Of a DNA stretch of 64,000 nt, positions 37,269-45,925 are shown one piece after another. Source of the DNA: Aeromicrobium sp. A1-2 (lineage in GTDB: Bacteria; Actinomycetota; Actinomycetes; Propionibacteriales; Nocardioidaceae); NCBI RefSeq assembly GCF_003443875.1, contig NZ_CP027482.1, forward strand, positions 2,976,001 to 3,040,000. Direction: 5' to 3'. Both the position numbers and the translations under genes were made by a program. Every line of letters begins with the position of its first letter. Position 1 is the first letter of the stretch. The notes under the pieces were generated by a model. That model worked only from the letters and a program-made list of their open reading frames with translations, made no database searches and had not been told where the DNA came from.

Positions 37269-38831
37269 TCAGCCCTTCGAGAACATGCTGAGCATGCGTC
37301 GGGTCACGGCGAATCCGCCGAAGACGTTGATGGAGGCAAGCAGGATCGCGATGAACGACAGCACCCGGATCGTGGTGTCGTCCTGCGCGATCTGCAGCAT
37401 GGCGCCGACGACGATGATCCCGCTGATCGCATTCGTCACCGACATGAGTGGCGTGTGCAGCGCGTGGTGGACCTTGCCGATGACGTAGTAGCCGATCACG
37501 ATGGCCAGGACGAGAACGGTGAAGTGCTCGGGCAGCGGTTCTGGGGCGTACGCGTTGACGAGGAAGAGGGCCAGCACGCCGATCCCGATCAGCGACAGCT
37601 TGCGAGCCGCGGACATCGGCACCTTGGCCGGCTTGGGCTCGACCGCGGCGACCGGCGCGGCGACCGGCGCCGCCGACACCTGCACCGGCGGTGGTGGCCA
37701 CAATGTCTCGCCGTTGTGCACAACCGTGATGGTGCGCTGCACGACGTCGTCGAAGTCCAGGACGATGCGACCGTCCTTCTCGGGGGTCAGCAGCTTCATC
37801 AGGTTGACCAGGTTCGTGCCGTACAGCTGCGAGGCCTGGGTCGGCAGGCGGCCGGCCAGGTCGGTGTAGCCGATGATCGTGACGCCATTGGCGGTCACGA
37901 TCGCCTCGCCGGCGACCGAGCCGGCAACGTTGCCGCCGTTACCTGCGGCCATATCGACGATGACGCTGCCGGACCTCATCGAGGCCACATCTGCCTCGGT
38001 GATGAGCCGTGGCGCGGCGCGACCGGGAATCAGCGCCGTCGTGATGATGATGTCGACGTCGGCAGCCTGCTCGGAGTAGATCTCCGCGGCGCGCGCGTCG
38101 TACGCCTCGGAGGTGGCCTTGGCGTAGCCGTCGGTGCTCTGCTCGGTCTCGACGTCGACCGGGAGGTACTCGCCGCCGACCGAGCTGACCTGGTCGGCGA
38201 CCTCGGCCCGTGGGTCGGTCGCGCGTACGACAGCGCCCAGGCTGCTGGCCGTGCCGATCGCGGCCAGTCCCGCCACGCCGACCCCGGCCACCAGGACCTT
38301 CGCGGGCGGGACCTTGCCCGCGGCCGTGATCTGACCGGTGAAGAAGCGACCGAAGACGTGCGCCGCCTCGACGACCGCGCGGTAGCCGGCGATGTTGGCC
38401 ATCGAGCTCAGCACGTCCAGCGACTGTGCCCGCGAGATGCGCGGGACGGCGTCCATCGCCAGCACCGTGATGGGTCGCTGCGAGAGCGCCTCGACGAGCT
38501 CGGGGTTGAGCCCCGGGGCGATCAGGCTGACCAGCGTCGCGCCATCGGCGAGCTGCCCGATCTCCGCGATGGTCGGCGCGTTGACCTTGAACACGATGTC
38601 GCTGCGCCAGACGTCGGGCGTCGAGCCGATCGTCGCGCCGGCTTCGGCGTACGCCTCGTCGGTGAAGCTCGCGGCCTCTCCGGCACCGGACTCGACCGCC
38701 ACGGCATAGCCGAGCCCGATCAGCTTGCCGACGGTCTCGGGCGTCGCCGCGACACGGGTCTCGCCACGCTGCGACTCGGCGACGACACCCACGACCGATG
38801 CCTGCGGGGTCTCCTGCTCTGCGGGACTCAT
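37269..38831 (-). CDS. pntA: NAD(P) transhydrogenase alpha subunit (fused)
   Basis: A 520-aa subunit with the NAD(H)-binding domain I (alanine dehydrogenase-like, RGETRVAATPETVGKL at the start, VLVAGVGVAGLAAIG as the Rossmann loop) fused to the C-terminal membrane helices usually called alpha-2 (four spans from about residue 410). A proline/alanine linker joins them. The fused form matches E. coli PntA, not the split form. The ATG at 38831 follows a TAACGT hexamer by 7 bases, so a leaderless start is possible. Confidence 0.93.
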   Translation of the reverse strand: MSPAEQETPQASVVGVVAESQRGETRVAATPETVGKLIGLGYAVAVESGAGEAASFTDEAYAEAGATIGSTPDVWRSDIVFKVNAPTIAEIGQLADGATLVSLIAPGLNPELVEALSQRPITVLAMDAVPRISRAQSLDVLSSMANIAGYRAVVEAAHVFGRFFTGQITAAGKVPPAKVLVAGVGVAGLAAIGTASSLGAVVRATDPRAEVADQVSSVGGEYLPVDVETEQSTDGYAKATSEAYDARAAEIYSEQAADVDIIITTALIPGRAAPRLITEADVASMRSGSVIVDMAAGNGGNVAGSVAGEAIVTANGVTIIGYTDLAGRLPTQASQLYGTNLVNLMKLLTPEKDGRIVLDFDDVVQRTITVVHNGETLWPPPPVQVSAAPVAAPVAAVEPKPAKVPMSAARKLSLIGIGVLALFLVNAYAPEPLPEHFTVLVLAIVIGYYVIGKVHHALHTPLMSVTNAISGIIVVGAMLQIAQDDTTIRVLSFIAILLASINVFGGFAVTRRMLSMFSKG

Positions 38832-38972
38832 TCGGCGAACGTTATCTGCTCGAAACCCTGCCCGACCACCGGGTGAGACGTCTGTCTCACTGGATGGCAC
38901 CTCGTCAACGTCGCGGAGAGTCCGTTTGCGCTCAGATGCGGCCAGTAACGAGGCAGCCCGAAACGCGCCGGA

Positions 38973-39878
38973 TCAGTAGTACCAGGGGTACGAACTGAAG
39001 TCCGGATCACGCTTCTCGAGGAAGGCGTCGCGGCCCTCCTGGGCCTCCTCGGTCATGTACGCCAGACGGGTCGTCTCGCCCAGCAGCACCTGCTGACCGA
39101 CCAGTCCGTCATCGATCATGTTGAACGAGTACTTGAGCATGCGTTGCGCGGTGGGCGACTTGGCGTTGATCTTGGCGCCCCACTCCAGGGCGACCCGCTC
39201 GAGATCGGCGTGCGGGACGACCTTGTTGACCATGCCCATGCGGTGCGCGTCCTCGGCGGAGTACTCGTCGCCGAGCAGGAAGATCTCCCGGGCGAACTTC
39301 TGGCCGACCTGGCGGGCGAGGTAGGCCGAGCCGAAGCCGCCGTCGAACGAGCCGACGTCGGCGTCGGTCTGCTTGAACTTGCCGTGCTCGGCCGACGCGA
39401 GTGTCAGGTCCGCCACGACGTGCAGGCTGTGACCCCCACCAGCGGCCCAGCCCGGCACGACCGCGATGACGATCTTGGGCATGAAGCGGATCAACCGCTG
39501 CACCTCCAGGATGTGCAGGCGGGCGAGCTTGGCGGGGTCGACCGTCGCGGCGGAGTCGCCCTCGGCGTACTGGTAGCCGGCCCTGCCGCGAATGCGCTGA
39601 TCGCCGCCGGAGCAGAACGCCCAGCCCCCGTCCTTGGGCGATGGCCCGTTGCCGGTCAGCAGGACACAGCCGACGTCGGAGGACTGCCGGGCGTGCTCGA
39701 GCACCGCCAACAGCTCGTCGACCGTGCCGGGCCGGAATGCGTTGCGCACCTCGGGCCGGTCGAAGGCGACGCGCACGGTGCCGTGCTCGACGGACCGGTG
39801 ATATGTCAGGTCCTCGAGCTGTTCGAAGCCCGGGACCTCCTGCCATGCGCTGGGGTCGAAGATCTCGGAGACGGCCAT
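38973..39878 (-). CDS. menB: 1,4-dihydroxy-2-naphthoyl-CoA synthase
   Basis: A 301-aa crotonase-fold enzyme that closes the second ring of menaquinone from o-succinylbenzoyl-CoA. CSGGDQRIRG and VPGWAAGGGHSLHVVADLT form the oxyanion-hole and CoA-binding regions; TDADVGSFDGGFGSAYLAR is diagnostic of MenB, and the C-terminus closes with YPWYY. Respiration with menaquinone is thus expected. No other men genes are adjacent. A TACTCT hexamer lies 7 bases before the ATG, so it may be leaderless. Confidence 0.94.
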   Translation of the reverse strand: MAVSEIFDPSAWQEVPGFEQLEDLTYHRSVEHGTVRVAFDRPEVRNAFRPGTVDELLAVLEHARQSSDVGCVLLTGNGPSPKDGGWAFCSGGDQRIRGRAGYQYAEGDSAATVDPAKLARLHILEVQRLIRFMPKIVIAVVPGWAAGGGHSLHVVADLTLASAEHGKFKQTDADVGSFDGGFGSAYLARQVGQKFAREIFLLGDEYSAEDAHRMGMVNKVVPHADLERVALEWGAKINAKSPTAQRMLKYSFNMIDDGLVGQQVLLGETTRLAYMTEEAQEGRDAFLEKRDPDFSSYPWYY

Positions 39879-39979
39879 GCCCGCGAGAGTATCGCGCCGG
39901 CTGCCGACCTTCCCGCCAGCGCCCGGGGAGCCGGCCGAACCGGCTCTCGGCAGTCACCCGACCCACTGGCGCATTTCAG

Positions 39980-39992
39980 ATACCGACGGTAT
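39980..39992. promoter_or_regulatory. Perfect palindrome over the SDR promoter (TetR-type operator)
   Basis: ATACCG-A-CGGTAT is a perfect palindrome. Its right arm overlaps TATGTT (39990-39995), the likely -10 of the gene starting at 40003, so a bound repressor would block it. No TetR gene is in this window. Confidence 0.5.
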
Positions 39993-40002
39993 GTTGACGC
40001 GC

Positions 40003-40884
40003 ATGACTGACAACTTCACCGGCAAGGTCGCACTCATCACCGGCGCCGCACGCGGGATCGGCGCAGGCGTTGCCCGCGGCTTCGTCGAGCGCGGCGGCCA
40101 GGTCGCACTGGTGGGCCTCGAGCCCCAGCTGCTGGCCGCCCTGTCCGACGAGCTGGGATCCTCGGCCGCCTGGTGGGAGGCCGACGTACGCGACTCGGCC
40201 GCGGTCGCCACCGCGATCGACGCGGCCGCCGCGCACTTCGGTCGCATCGACTTCGTGCTCGCCAACGCGGGCATCGCGTCGTACGGCACGGTCCGCCAGA
40301 TCGACGACTCGGCGTTCGAGCGGGTCGTCGACATCAACATCAACGGCGTGTTCCGGACGCTCAAGTACGCGACCCCCCACCTCGTCGAGACCAAGGGCTA
40401 CGCCCTCGTGATCGCATCGCTCGCCTCGTTCACGGCGCTCGCCGGCCTGGGGTCGTACAACGCCAGCAAGGCCGGCGCCGAGTCGCTCGCCCTGGCCTAC
40501 AAGCAGGAGGTCGCCCACCTCGGCGTCGACGTCGGCGTCTGCCACCCCTCGTGGATCGACACCGACATCGTGCGCAACGCCGAGAAGGATCTCCCGTCAT
40601 TCCGCGAGGTCCGCACCAAGCTGCCCTACCCGGCCAACAGCACCACGAGCGTCGAGGACTGCGTCGAGCTCATCCTGCGCGGCTTCGGCAAGCGCAAGAG
40701 CCGGGTCTACGTGCCGAAGGGGGTCATGCTCGCCAACTGGACCAAGGCGCTGACCAACTCGCCGCTCGTGTGGCCCGTGGTCAGGCGTCTGGCCGGCAAG
40801 ACCGTGCCGCAGATGGAGCAAGAGGTCGACGCCCTCGGCCGCTTCCACCACTCGCACGTGCCGGAGACCAAGGCGACCGACTAG
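40003..40884 (+). CDS. Short-chain dehydrogenase/reductase
   Basis: A 293-aa classical SDR. Cofactor loop TGAARGIG near residue 16, NAG at ANAGIAS, catalytic Ser in ASLAS, and YNASK as Tyr-Lys active site. A C-terminal extension of about 60 residues (VPKGVMLANWTKALTNSPLVW) resembles steroid/lipid-oxidising SDRs with a membrane-associating tail. The ATG at 40003 lies 7 bases after the -10 within the palindrome; an upstream ATG at 39991 overlaps the operator and is less likely. Divergent from menB. Confidence 0.86.
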   Translation: MTDNFTGKVALITGAARGIGAGVARGFVERGGQVALVGLEPQLLAALSDELGSSAAWWEADVRDSAAVATAIDAAAAHFGRIDFVLANAGIASYGTVRQIDDSAFERVVDININGVFRTLKYATPHLVETKGYALVIASLASFTALAGLGSYNASKAGAESLALAYKQEVAHLGVDVGVCHPSWIDTDIVRNAEKDLPSFREVRTKLPYPANSTTSVEDCVELILRGFGKRKSRVYVPKGVMLANWTKALTNSPLVWPVVRRLAGKTVPQMEQEVDALGRFHHSHVPETKATD

Positions 40885-40908
40885 CGGCTCCGACCACCGG
40901 TGGGCTGG

Positions 40909-41553
40909 TCAGACGGTCTGGACGCTGGCGGCGAGAGAGACCATGTGCCCCAACCGGGCGAGCTCGGAGGCCAGGAACTCGGGCCCACCGTGTCGCCCCG
41001 CAACGACGACGAAGCCGTCTCCGTGGCGGTCACGAGCTGGCGAGGCGGCCAGAACCATCGAGTCCCACTCCGGCACATCGCGCAGCACCTTCGCGCTACG
41101 GATGCCGAGCCACGCCGCCGCCTCGGGCACGAGCTCGGGCGCGGTCGCGGACTTGGACATGACGACGGGCTCGCCCTCCACCCGGTGCAGGGCCATGGCC
41201 CAGTCCGTGCGGAACGTCGACGGGATGACCTCGACGAGCTGTGCGACGGCCTGCTTGGGATCCTCAGTAAACCGCTCGACGGCTTCGAGGTCCATGCTCA
41301 GATTGGCGCCGGCGTTGTAGCGCGAGATCCACGCCACCTTGACGCCATCGAGCGCGTGGCACGCCGTGATCAGCGCGTCCGGCATGACCCGCGGCGGGAG
41401 CTCCAGCAGGACGTCGTCCACGACTCGCCCGTCGGGGCTGCGCTCGACGATCTCGATCGCCTCGATGTCGGCACCGGCGCCACCGAGGGCCGTCGCGAGC
41501 GCACCCAGCGAACCGGGCACATCGGGCAGCTCGACGCGGAGCAAAAAGGCCAT
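40909..41553 (-). CDS. ACT-domain protein
   Basis: A 214-aa cytoplasmic protein. Its N-terminal 75 residues form an ACT domain (FLLRVELPDVPGSLGALATALG, with DIEAIEIVERS), an amino-acid-binding regulatory module. The second half is unlike known enzyme domains and might be a degenerate GAF- or ACT-like fold. Stand-alone ACT proteins of this type are common in actinobacteria and of unknown function. The ATG at 41553 is 6 bases after GACAAT and has no ribosome-binding sequence, so it is probably leaderless; longer upstream frames lack family similarity. Confidence 0.75.
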   Translation of the reverse strand: MAFLLRVELPDVPGSLGALATALGGAGADIEAIEIVERSPDGRVVDDVLLELPPRVMPDALITACHALDGVKVAWISRYNAGANLSMDLEAVERFTEDPKQAVAQLVEVIPSTFRTDWAMALHRVEGEPVVMSKSATAPELVPEAAAWLGIRSAKVLRDVPEWDSMVLAASPARDRHGDGFVVVAGRHGGPEFLASELARLGHMVSLAASVQTV

Positions 41554-41559
41554 ATGACC

Positions 41560-41565
41560 ATTGTC
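41560..41565 (-). promoter_or_regulatory. -10 hexamer of the leaderless ACT-protein gene
   Basis: GACAAT on the minus strand, ending 6 bases before the ATG at 41553; 31 bases from the divergent -10 at 41597. Confidence 0.45.
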
Positions 41566-41596
41566 ACCGCCGGTCATTTCGTTGGCGTTACGCGGG

Positions 41597-41602
41597 TAGC
41601 GT
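41597..41602 (+). promoter_or_regulatory. -10 hexamer of the leaderless DUF3817 gene
   Basis: TAGCGT, ending 6 bases before the GTG at 41609. Confidence 0.5.
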
Positions 41603-41608
41603 GGCAGC

Positions 41609-41950
41609 GTGAACCCCTCTACCGTCCGCACCGCATTCCGCACCGTCGCGATCGCCGAGGCCCTGTCGTGGGCCGGCCTGCTGACCGCGATGTTCTTCAA
41701 ATGGGTCGTCGCCGCCGACCCGCATGCCGGCGCCGAAGGCGGCGTCCCGGTCATGGGCCCGATCCACGGCGCCATCTTCCTGGCCTACGTCGCGACGTGC
41801 CTGCTCGCGAGCCGCTCGTTCGGGTGGAGCGCCAAGACGACGCTGCTGGCCCTCGCCTCGAGCATCCCGCCGTTCTTCACGTACGTCTTCGAGGTCCTCG
41901 CGGACCGCAAGGGGCTGCTCGGCCGGCCCGCCGTCGCCACGACGGTCTAG
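41609..41950 (+). CDS. DUF3817 family membrane protein
   Basis: A 113-aa protein with three hydrophobic segments (about residues 11-33, 47-67, 75-95) and the DUF3817 signature of an AEALSWAGLL start and GPIHGAIFLAYV in the second helix. Function is unknown; family members are small actinobacterial integral membrane proteins. It starts with GTG on a leaderless transcript and ends 24 bases before a strong hairpin. Confidence 0.85.
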   Translation: MNPSTVRTAFRTVAIAEALSWAGLLTAMFFKWVVAADPHAGAEGGVPVMGPIHGAIFLAYVATCLLASRSFGWSAKTTLLALASSIPPFFTYVFEVLADRKGLLGRPAVATTV

Positions 41951-41974
41951 CGCCAACTGGCACCAAGCATGCGT

Positions 41975-42004
41975 GTGCCCCCGGGACTCGGAACCCGGGG
42001 GCAC
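41975..42004. terminator. Terminator after the DUF3817 gene
   Basis: A perfect 11-base stem (GTGCCCCCGGG and complement) with an 8-base loop, between the DUF3817 gene and the convergent lysR gene. Confidence 0.85.
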
Positions 42005-42157
42005 CACCTGCCGCTGCGCAAACCCGCAGAGGATGCGCCGCGACGACTGCATGCGGGCTGATGGGTCAGCACGCGTTTTTCCCCTGCCAAGGACGGTAGA
42101 CCGGCGCCCGGCCCGCGGCGAGCCCTACCGCGAACATTGCGGAAACCCGCAACACCC

Positions 42158-43051
42158 TTAGCGGAACGGTGCGACCTCACGTCCGTATCGCTCGATGCAG
42201 AACAACCCCAACCGGGTGGACAGCTCCTCGAGCGTGGCCGCGGCGTGGTGCGAGCGGTCCCACGCCGCGAACAGCTCGACCCGCAATGGCCCGCCCGGGG
42301 CGACGATCTCCAGTGGATGCAGCCCGAACCGCGGATCGTCCGACACGACTGCCACGCCACGCCCTGCGGCCGCGAGGGCCTGGGCGACCTGCGGGTTGCT
42401 GCAAGCGACCAGGCGCTCGGGCAGGAGGTCTGCCTGCGCGAAGGCCCGGTCGAGGATCTGCCGCGGGTTGAAGGTCGCCGTCAGGGCCAGCACGGTCTGC
42501 TCGGCCAGCTCGGCGAGGGGCACCGACACTCGCAGGTGCCAGGGGTGATCCGCGGGGACGTACGCCCACACCGGCAGCACCGCGAGCGCCAGGCTCGCCA
42601 GCGGGGCGCGCGGCCGTTCGGTGACGATCGCGAGGTCGGCGCCGTGGCTCAATGCCTCGTACGCCTCCCTGGGCCCGGACTCCACGACGGTCGGCATCGG
42701 ATCGTCAGGGTGCAATGTCGCCAGGAATGGTGCGATGACATCGGTCAGCGTCGTCGTCGGGGCCGCGATCGCGATTTGCTCCAGACGTCCCGCGGCATAC
42801 GACCTGGCCGCATCGCGGGCGCTCTCGGCCCGCCGGAGGACGTCCTGCGCGTGCGGGAGGAACTGGTGTCCGGCAGCGCTGAGCCGCAGCCGTCCCGCCG
42901 TTCGGGTGAACAGCTCGACGCCCAGCTCGGTCTCGAGCTGGCGGATCTGTCGCGAGATCGCCGGTTGCGTGACGTGCACGACCTCGGCCGCGGCACTCAC
43001 CGATCCGGCCTGCGCGACCGCGACGAAGTATCCCAACGTTCGTAGTTCCAT
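42158..43051 (-). CDS. LysR family transcriptional regulator
   Basis: A 297-aa regulator with an N-terminal winged helix-turn-helix (GSVSAAAEVVHVTQPAISRQIRQLE, about residues 16-40) and a two-lobed periplasmic-binding-like effector domain. It is divergent from gabT and very probably activates gabT-gabD, with GABA or an intermediate as effector (inference from position). A TATGCT hexamer 8 bases before the ATG could make it leaderless. The intergenic region holds paired inverted repeats typical of LysR sites. Confidence 0.88.
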   Translation of the reverse strand: MELRTLGYFVAVAQAGSVSAAAEVVHVTQPAISRQIRQLETELGVELFTRTAGRLRLSAAGHQFLPHAQDVLRRAESARDAARSYAAGRLEQIAIAAPTTTLTDVIAPFLATLHPDDPMPTVVESGPREAYEALSHGADLAIVTERPRAPLASLALAVLPVWAYVPADHPWHLRVSVPLAELAEQTVLALTATFNPRQILDRAFAQADLLPERLVACSNPQVAQALAAAGRGVAVVSDDPRFGLHPLEIVAPGGPLRVELFAAWDRSHHAAATLEELSTRLGLFCIERYGREVAPFR

Positions 43052-43063
43052 GCCTGTGAAGCA

Positions 43064-43099
43064 TAGTCATGATCAGAACTAAGTATTGGACGACATACT
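43064..43099. promoter_or_regulatory. LysR-type binding region between lysR and gabT
   Basis: TAGT-N10-ACTA (43064-43081) is followed at once by AGTAT-N8-ATACT (43082-43099). The first fits a LysR recognition site; the second fits an activation site overlapping a possible gabT -10, CATACT (43094-43099). Confidence 0.5.
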
Positions 43100-43121
43100 G
43101 ATGCCGCGCGACACTGGGGAC

Positions 43122-44453
43122 ATGTCTGCCTCGATCGAACAACGTCGTCACCTCGCCACCTCGATCCCCGGTCCCCGGTCGATCGAGCTCATGGCCCGCA
43201 AGAAGTCCGCCGTCGCCCAAGGAGTAGGGACGACGCTGCCGGTCTTCGCGATCGAGGCCGGCGGCGGCATCGTCAAGGACGTCGACGGCAACCAGCTGAT
43301 CGACCTCGGCTCGGGCATCGCTGTGACAACGGTCGGCAACAGCGCGCCGCGCGTCGTCGAAGCCGTCCGCGAGCAGGTCGAGGCCTTCACCCACACCTGC
43401 TTCATGGTCACGCCGTACGAGAACTATGTCGCGGTGTCCGAGGCGCTCAACCGGCTCACGCCCGGCGACCACGACAAGCGGACCGCACTGTTCAACTCCG
43501 GCGCCGAGGCGGTGGAGAACGCGGTCAAGATCGCCCGTGCGCACACCAAGAAGTCGGCCATCGTCGCCTTCGACCACGCGTACCACGGCCGCACCAACCT
43601 CACGATGGCGCTGACCGCCAAGTCGATGCCCTACAAGAGCGGCTTCGGCCCCTTTGCCCCCGAGGTCTACCGCGCTCCGCTGTCCTACCCCTATCGGGAC
43701 GCCAAGGACGTCGACGGGGCCGTCGCGGCGCAGCGCGCGATCATGTACATCGAGAAGCAGGTCGGCGCCGACAACCTCGCCGCGATCGTGATCGAGCCGA
43801 TCCAGGGCGAGGGTGGTTTCATCGTCCCGGCCGACGGCTTCCTGCCCGCCCTGGCGCAGTGGTGTACCGCGAACGACGTCGTACTGATCGCCGACGAGGT
43901 GCAGAGCGGGTTCGCCCGGACCGGCGCGATGTTCGCCTGCGACCACGAAGGTGTCGTGCCGGACCTGATCGTGACCGCCAAGGGCATCGCCGGCGGTTTG
44001 CCGCTGTCAGCGGTGACGGGTCGCGCCGAGATCATGGACGCCCCGCACGTTTCGGGACTCGGCGGCACATACGGCGGCAACCCGATCGCCTGCGCCGCCG
44101 CCCTCGCCACGATCGAGACGATCGAGGCAGACGGCCTGGTCGAGCGAGCACGAGAGATCGAGAGATTGATGCTGGACCGACTCAACCGGCTGCAGGCCGA
44201 CGACGACCGGATCGGTGATGTCCGTGGTCGTGGCGCGATGATCGCCGTCGAGATCGTCAAGAGCGGCACCGACGAGCCCGACCCTGCGCTGACCGGCGCG
44301 ATTGCGGCTGCCGCCCACCGGGCCGGCGTCATCGTCCTGACCTGCGGCACGTACGGCAACGTGCTGCGCTTCCTGCCGCCGCTGTCGATCGGCGACGCAC
44401 TCCTGAACGAGGGCCTTGACGTCGTCGCGGACGCCCTCGAGGAGACCCGATGA
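43122..44453 (+). CDS. gabT: 4-aminobutyrate (or putrescine) transaminase
   Basis: A 443-aa class III PLP aminotransferase moving the amino group of GABA to 2-oxoglutarate and giving succinate semialdehyde. GSGIAVTTVGN, FNSGAEAVENAVKIAR, the cofactor aspartate in ADEVQSGF and the lysine in TAKGIAGGLPLSAV are all present. Some close relatives act on putrescine, which would fit the neighbouring polyamine importer. ATG at 43122 (GGGGAC upstream) is preferred; in-frame ATG 43101 is possible. gabD overlaps its stop by 4 bases. Confidence 0.9.
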   Translation: MSASIEQRRHLATSIPGPRSIELMARKKSAVAQGVGTTLPVFAIEAGGGIVKDVDGNQLIDLGSGIAVTTVGNSAPRVVEAVREQVEAFTHTCFMVTPYENYVAVSEALNRLTPGDHDKRTALFNSGAEAVENAVKIARAHTKKSAIVAFDHAYHGRTNLTMALTAKSMPYKSGFGPFAPEVYRAPLSYPYRDAKDVDGAVAAQRAIMYIEKQVGADNLAAIVIEPIQGEGGFIVPADGFLPALAQWCTANDVVLIADEVQSGFARTGAMFACDHEGVVPDLIVTAKGIAGGLPLSAVTGRAEIMDAPHVSGLGGTYGGNPIACAAALATIETIEADGLVERAREIERLMLDRLNRLQADDDRIGDVRGRGAMIAVEIVKSGTDEPDPALTGAIAAAAHRAGVIVLTCGTYGNVLRFLPPLSIGDALLNEGLDVVADALEETR

Positions 44454-45880
44454 CCCGCCTGTTCATCAACGGCGAGTGGCTGCCCGGCAGTGCCGGCGAG
44501 TTCGACGTCGAGAACCCGGCCGACCGCACCGTGATCGCCCGGGTTGCCAACGGCGACGCCGCCGATGCCACCGCTGCGGTCGACGCGGCTGCGACGGCCC
44601 TGCCCGCGTGGCGGGCACTCCCGCCCCGGCAGCGCTCGGAGATGCTCCGACGCACGTACGAGCTCATGGTCCGCGACACCGATTCGCTCGCCGAGCTGAT
44701 CTCCGCCGAGAACGGCAAGTCGTTGAGCGACGCCCGCGGCGAGGTCACGTACGCCGCGGAGTTCTTCCGCTGGTTCGCCGAGGAGGGCGTGCGCACGGGC
44801 GGCGACTACGGCGCCTCCCCCGCGGGCGGCACACGGACCGTCGTCTCCCACAAGCCCGTCGGCGTCGCGGCGCTCGTCACGCCGTGGAACTTCCCCGCTG
44901 CGATGGCGACCCGCAAGATCGCTCCGGCGCTCGCGGCCGGCTGCACCGTCGTGCTGAAGCCCGCCTCCGAGACCCCCCTCACGACCTTTGCCATCACCCG
45001 CCTGTTGACCGAGGCCGGGGTGCCGGCCGGAGTCGTCAACATCGTTCCCACCAAGGACGCGGGCGGGATCGTGACCACGTGGCTCGAGGACCCACGGGTC
45101 CGCAAGATCTCCTTCACGGGCTCGACCCGCATCGGCCAGGTCCTGCTCAAGCAGGCCGCCGATCGCGTCGTCAACTCCTCGATGGAGCTCGGCGGCAACG
45201 CCCCGCTGATCGTCACGGAGGATGCCAACATCGACGCGGCCGTCGCCGGGGCCATGATCGCGAAGTTCCGCGGCGGGGGTCAGGCCTGCACCGCGGCCAA
45301 CCGGCTCTACGTCCATGCCGACGTCGCCGAGGAGTTCACCGCGAAGTTCGGCTCCGCCGTCGAGAAGCTCGTGGTGGGACGCAGCAGCGACGGAGCCGAC
45401 ATCGGCCCGCTCATCTCGGCCAAGGCCGTCGGTGACGTCACCGCGCTGGTCGCGTCCGCCGTCGAGGCAGGCGCCACGATCAGCCATCGCGGCGAGGTGC
45501 CCGACGACAAGGGGTTCTGGTTCGCCCCGACGGTGCTGTCGGACGTGCCCGCAGATGCCGAGATCGTGCGCCAGGAGATCTTCGGACCCGTCGCGCCGAT
45601 CGTCACGTGGACGACCGACAGCGAGGTCATCGCGTTGGCCAACGAGTCCGAGATGGGCCTCGCCGCGTACGTCTTCGCCGGCGAGCTCCAGCGTGCGATG
45701 CGGCTCGGCGAGGCGATCGACGCGGGCATGGTCGGCATCAACCGCGGGCTGGTGTCCGATCCGTCGGCGCCGTTCGGCGGCATGAAGCAGAGCGGCCTGG
45801 GCCGCGAAGGCGCGCGGGCCGGTCTCGAGGAGTTCCTCGAGACCCAGTACCTCTCGATCGACTGGCCCGAGTCCCCGTGA
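44450..45880 (+). CDS. gabD: Succinate-semialdehyde dehydrogenase
   Basis: A 476-aa aldehyde dehydrogenase that oxidises succinate semialdehyde to succinate with NAD(P)+. TPWNFP binds the cofactor, FTGSTRIG and LELGG-type MELGGNAP carry the general-base Glu, and the catalytic Cys lies in GQACTAANR. SSADH rather than gamma-aminobutyraldehyde dehydrogenase is favoured by coupling to gabT (ATGA overlap). It ends just before a hairpin terminator shared with the converging second dehydrogenase. Confidence 0.9.
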   Translation: MTRLFINGEWLPGSAGEFDVENPADRTVIARVANGDAADATAAVDAAATALPAWRALPPRQRSEMLRRTYELMVRDTDSLAELISAENGKSLSDARGEVTYAAEFFRWFAEEGVRTGGDYGASPAGGTRTVVSHKPVGVAALVTPWNFPAAMATRKIAPALAAGCTVVLKPASETPLTTFAITRLLTEAGVPAGVVNIVPTKDAGGIVTTWLEDPRVRKISFTGSTRIGQVLLKQAADRVVNSSMELGGNAPLIVTEDANIDAAVAGAMIAKFRGGGQACTAANRLYVHADVAEEFTAKFGSAVEKLVVGRSSDGADIGPLISAKAVGDVTALVASAVEAGATISHRGEVPDDKGFWFAPTVLSDVPADAEIVRQEIFGPVAPIVTWTTDSEVIALANESEMGLAAYVFAGELQRAMRLGEAIDAGMVGINRGLVSDPSAPFGGMKQSGLGREGARAGLEEFLETQYLSIDWPESP

Positions 45881-45881
45881 T

Positions 45882-45919
45882 CCCGTGGAGTGCGACCCGC
45901 AAGCGTCACACTCCACGGG
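45882..45919. terminator. Bidirectional terminator between the two converging dehydrogenase operons
   Basis: Perfect 11-base arms (CCCGTGGAGTG and complement) around a 16-base loop. Confidence 0.75.
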
Positions 45920-45925
45920 GTGGGG

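Noticed and set aside
36186..38876. 896-codon open frame on the plus strand opposite pntA-pntB
   Set aside because: Translation is rich in Arg, His, Asp and Gly with no domain; it is the mirror of two well-supported genes in high-GC DNA.
43691..45916. 741-codon open frame antisense to gabT-gabD
   Set aside because: No motifs, low-complexity Gly/Arg/His composition, and both sense genes are certain.
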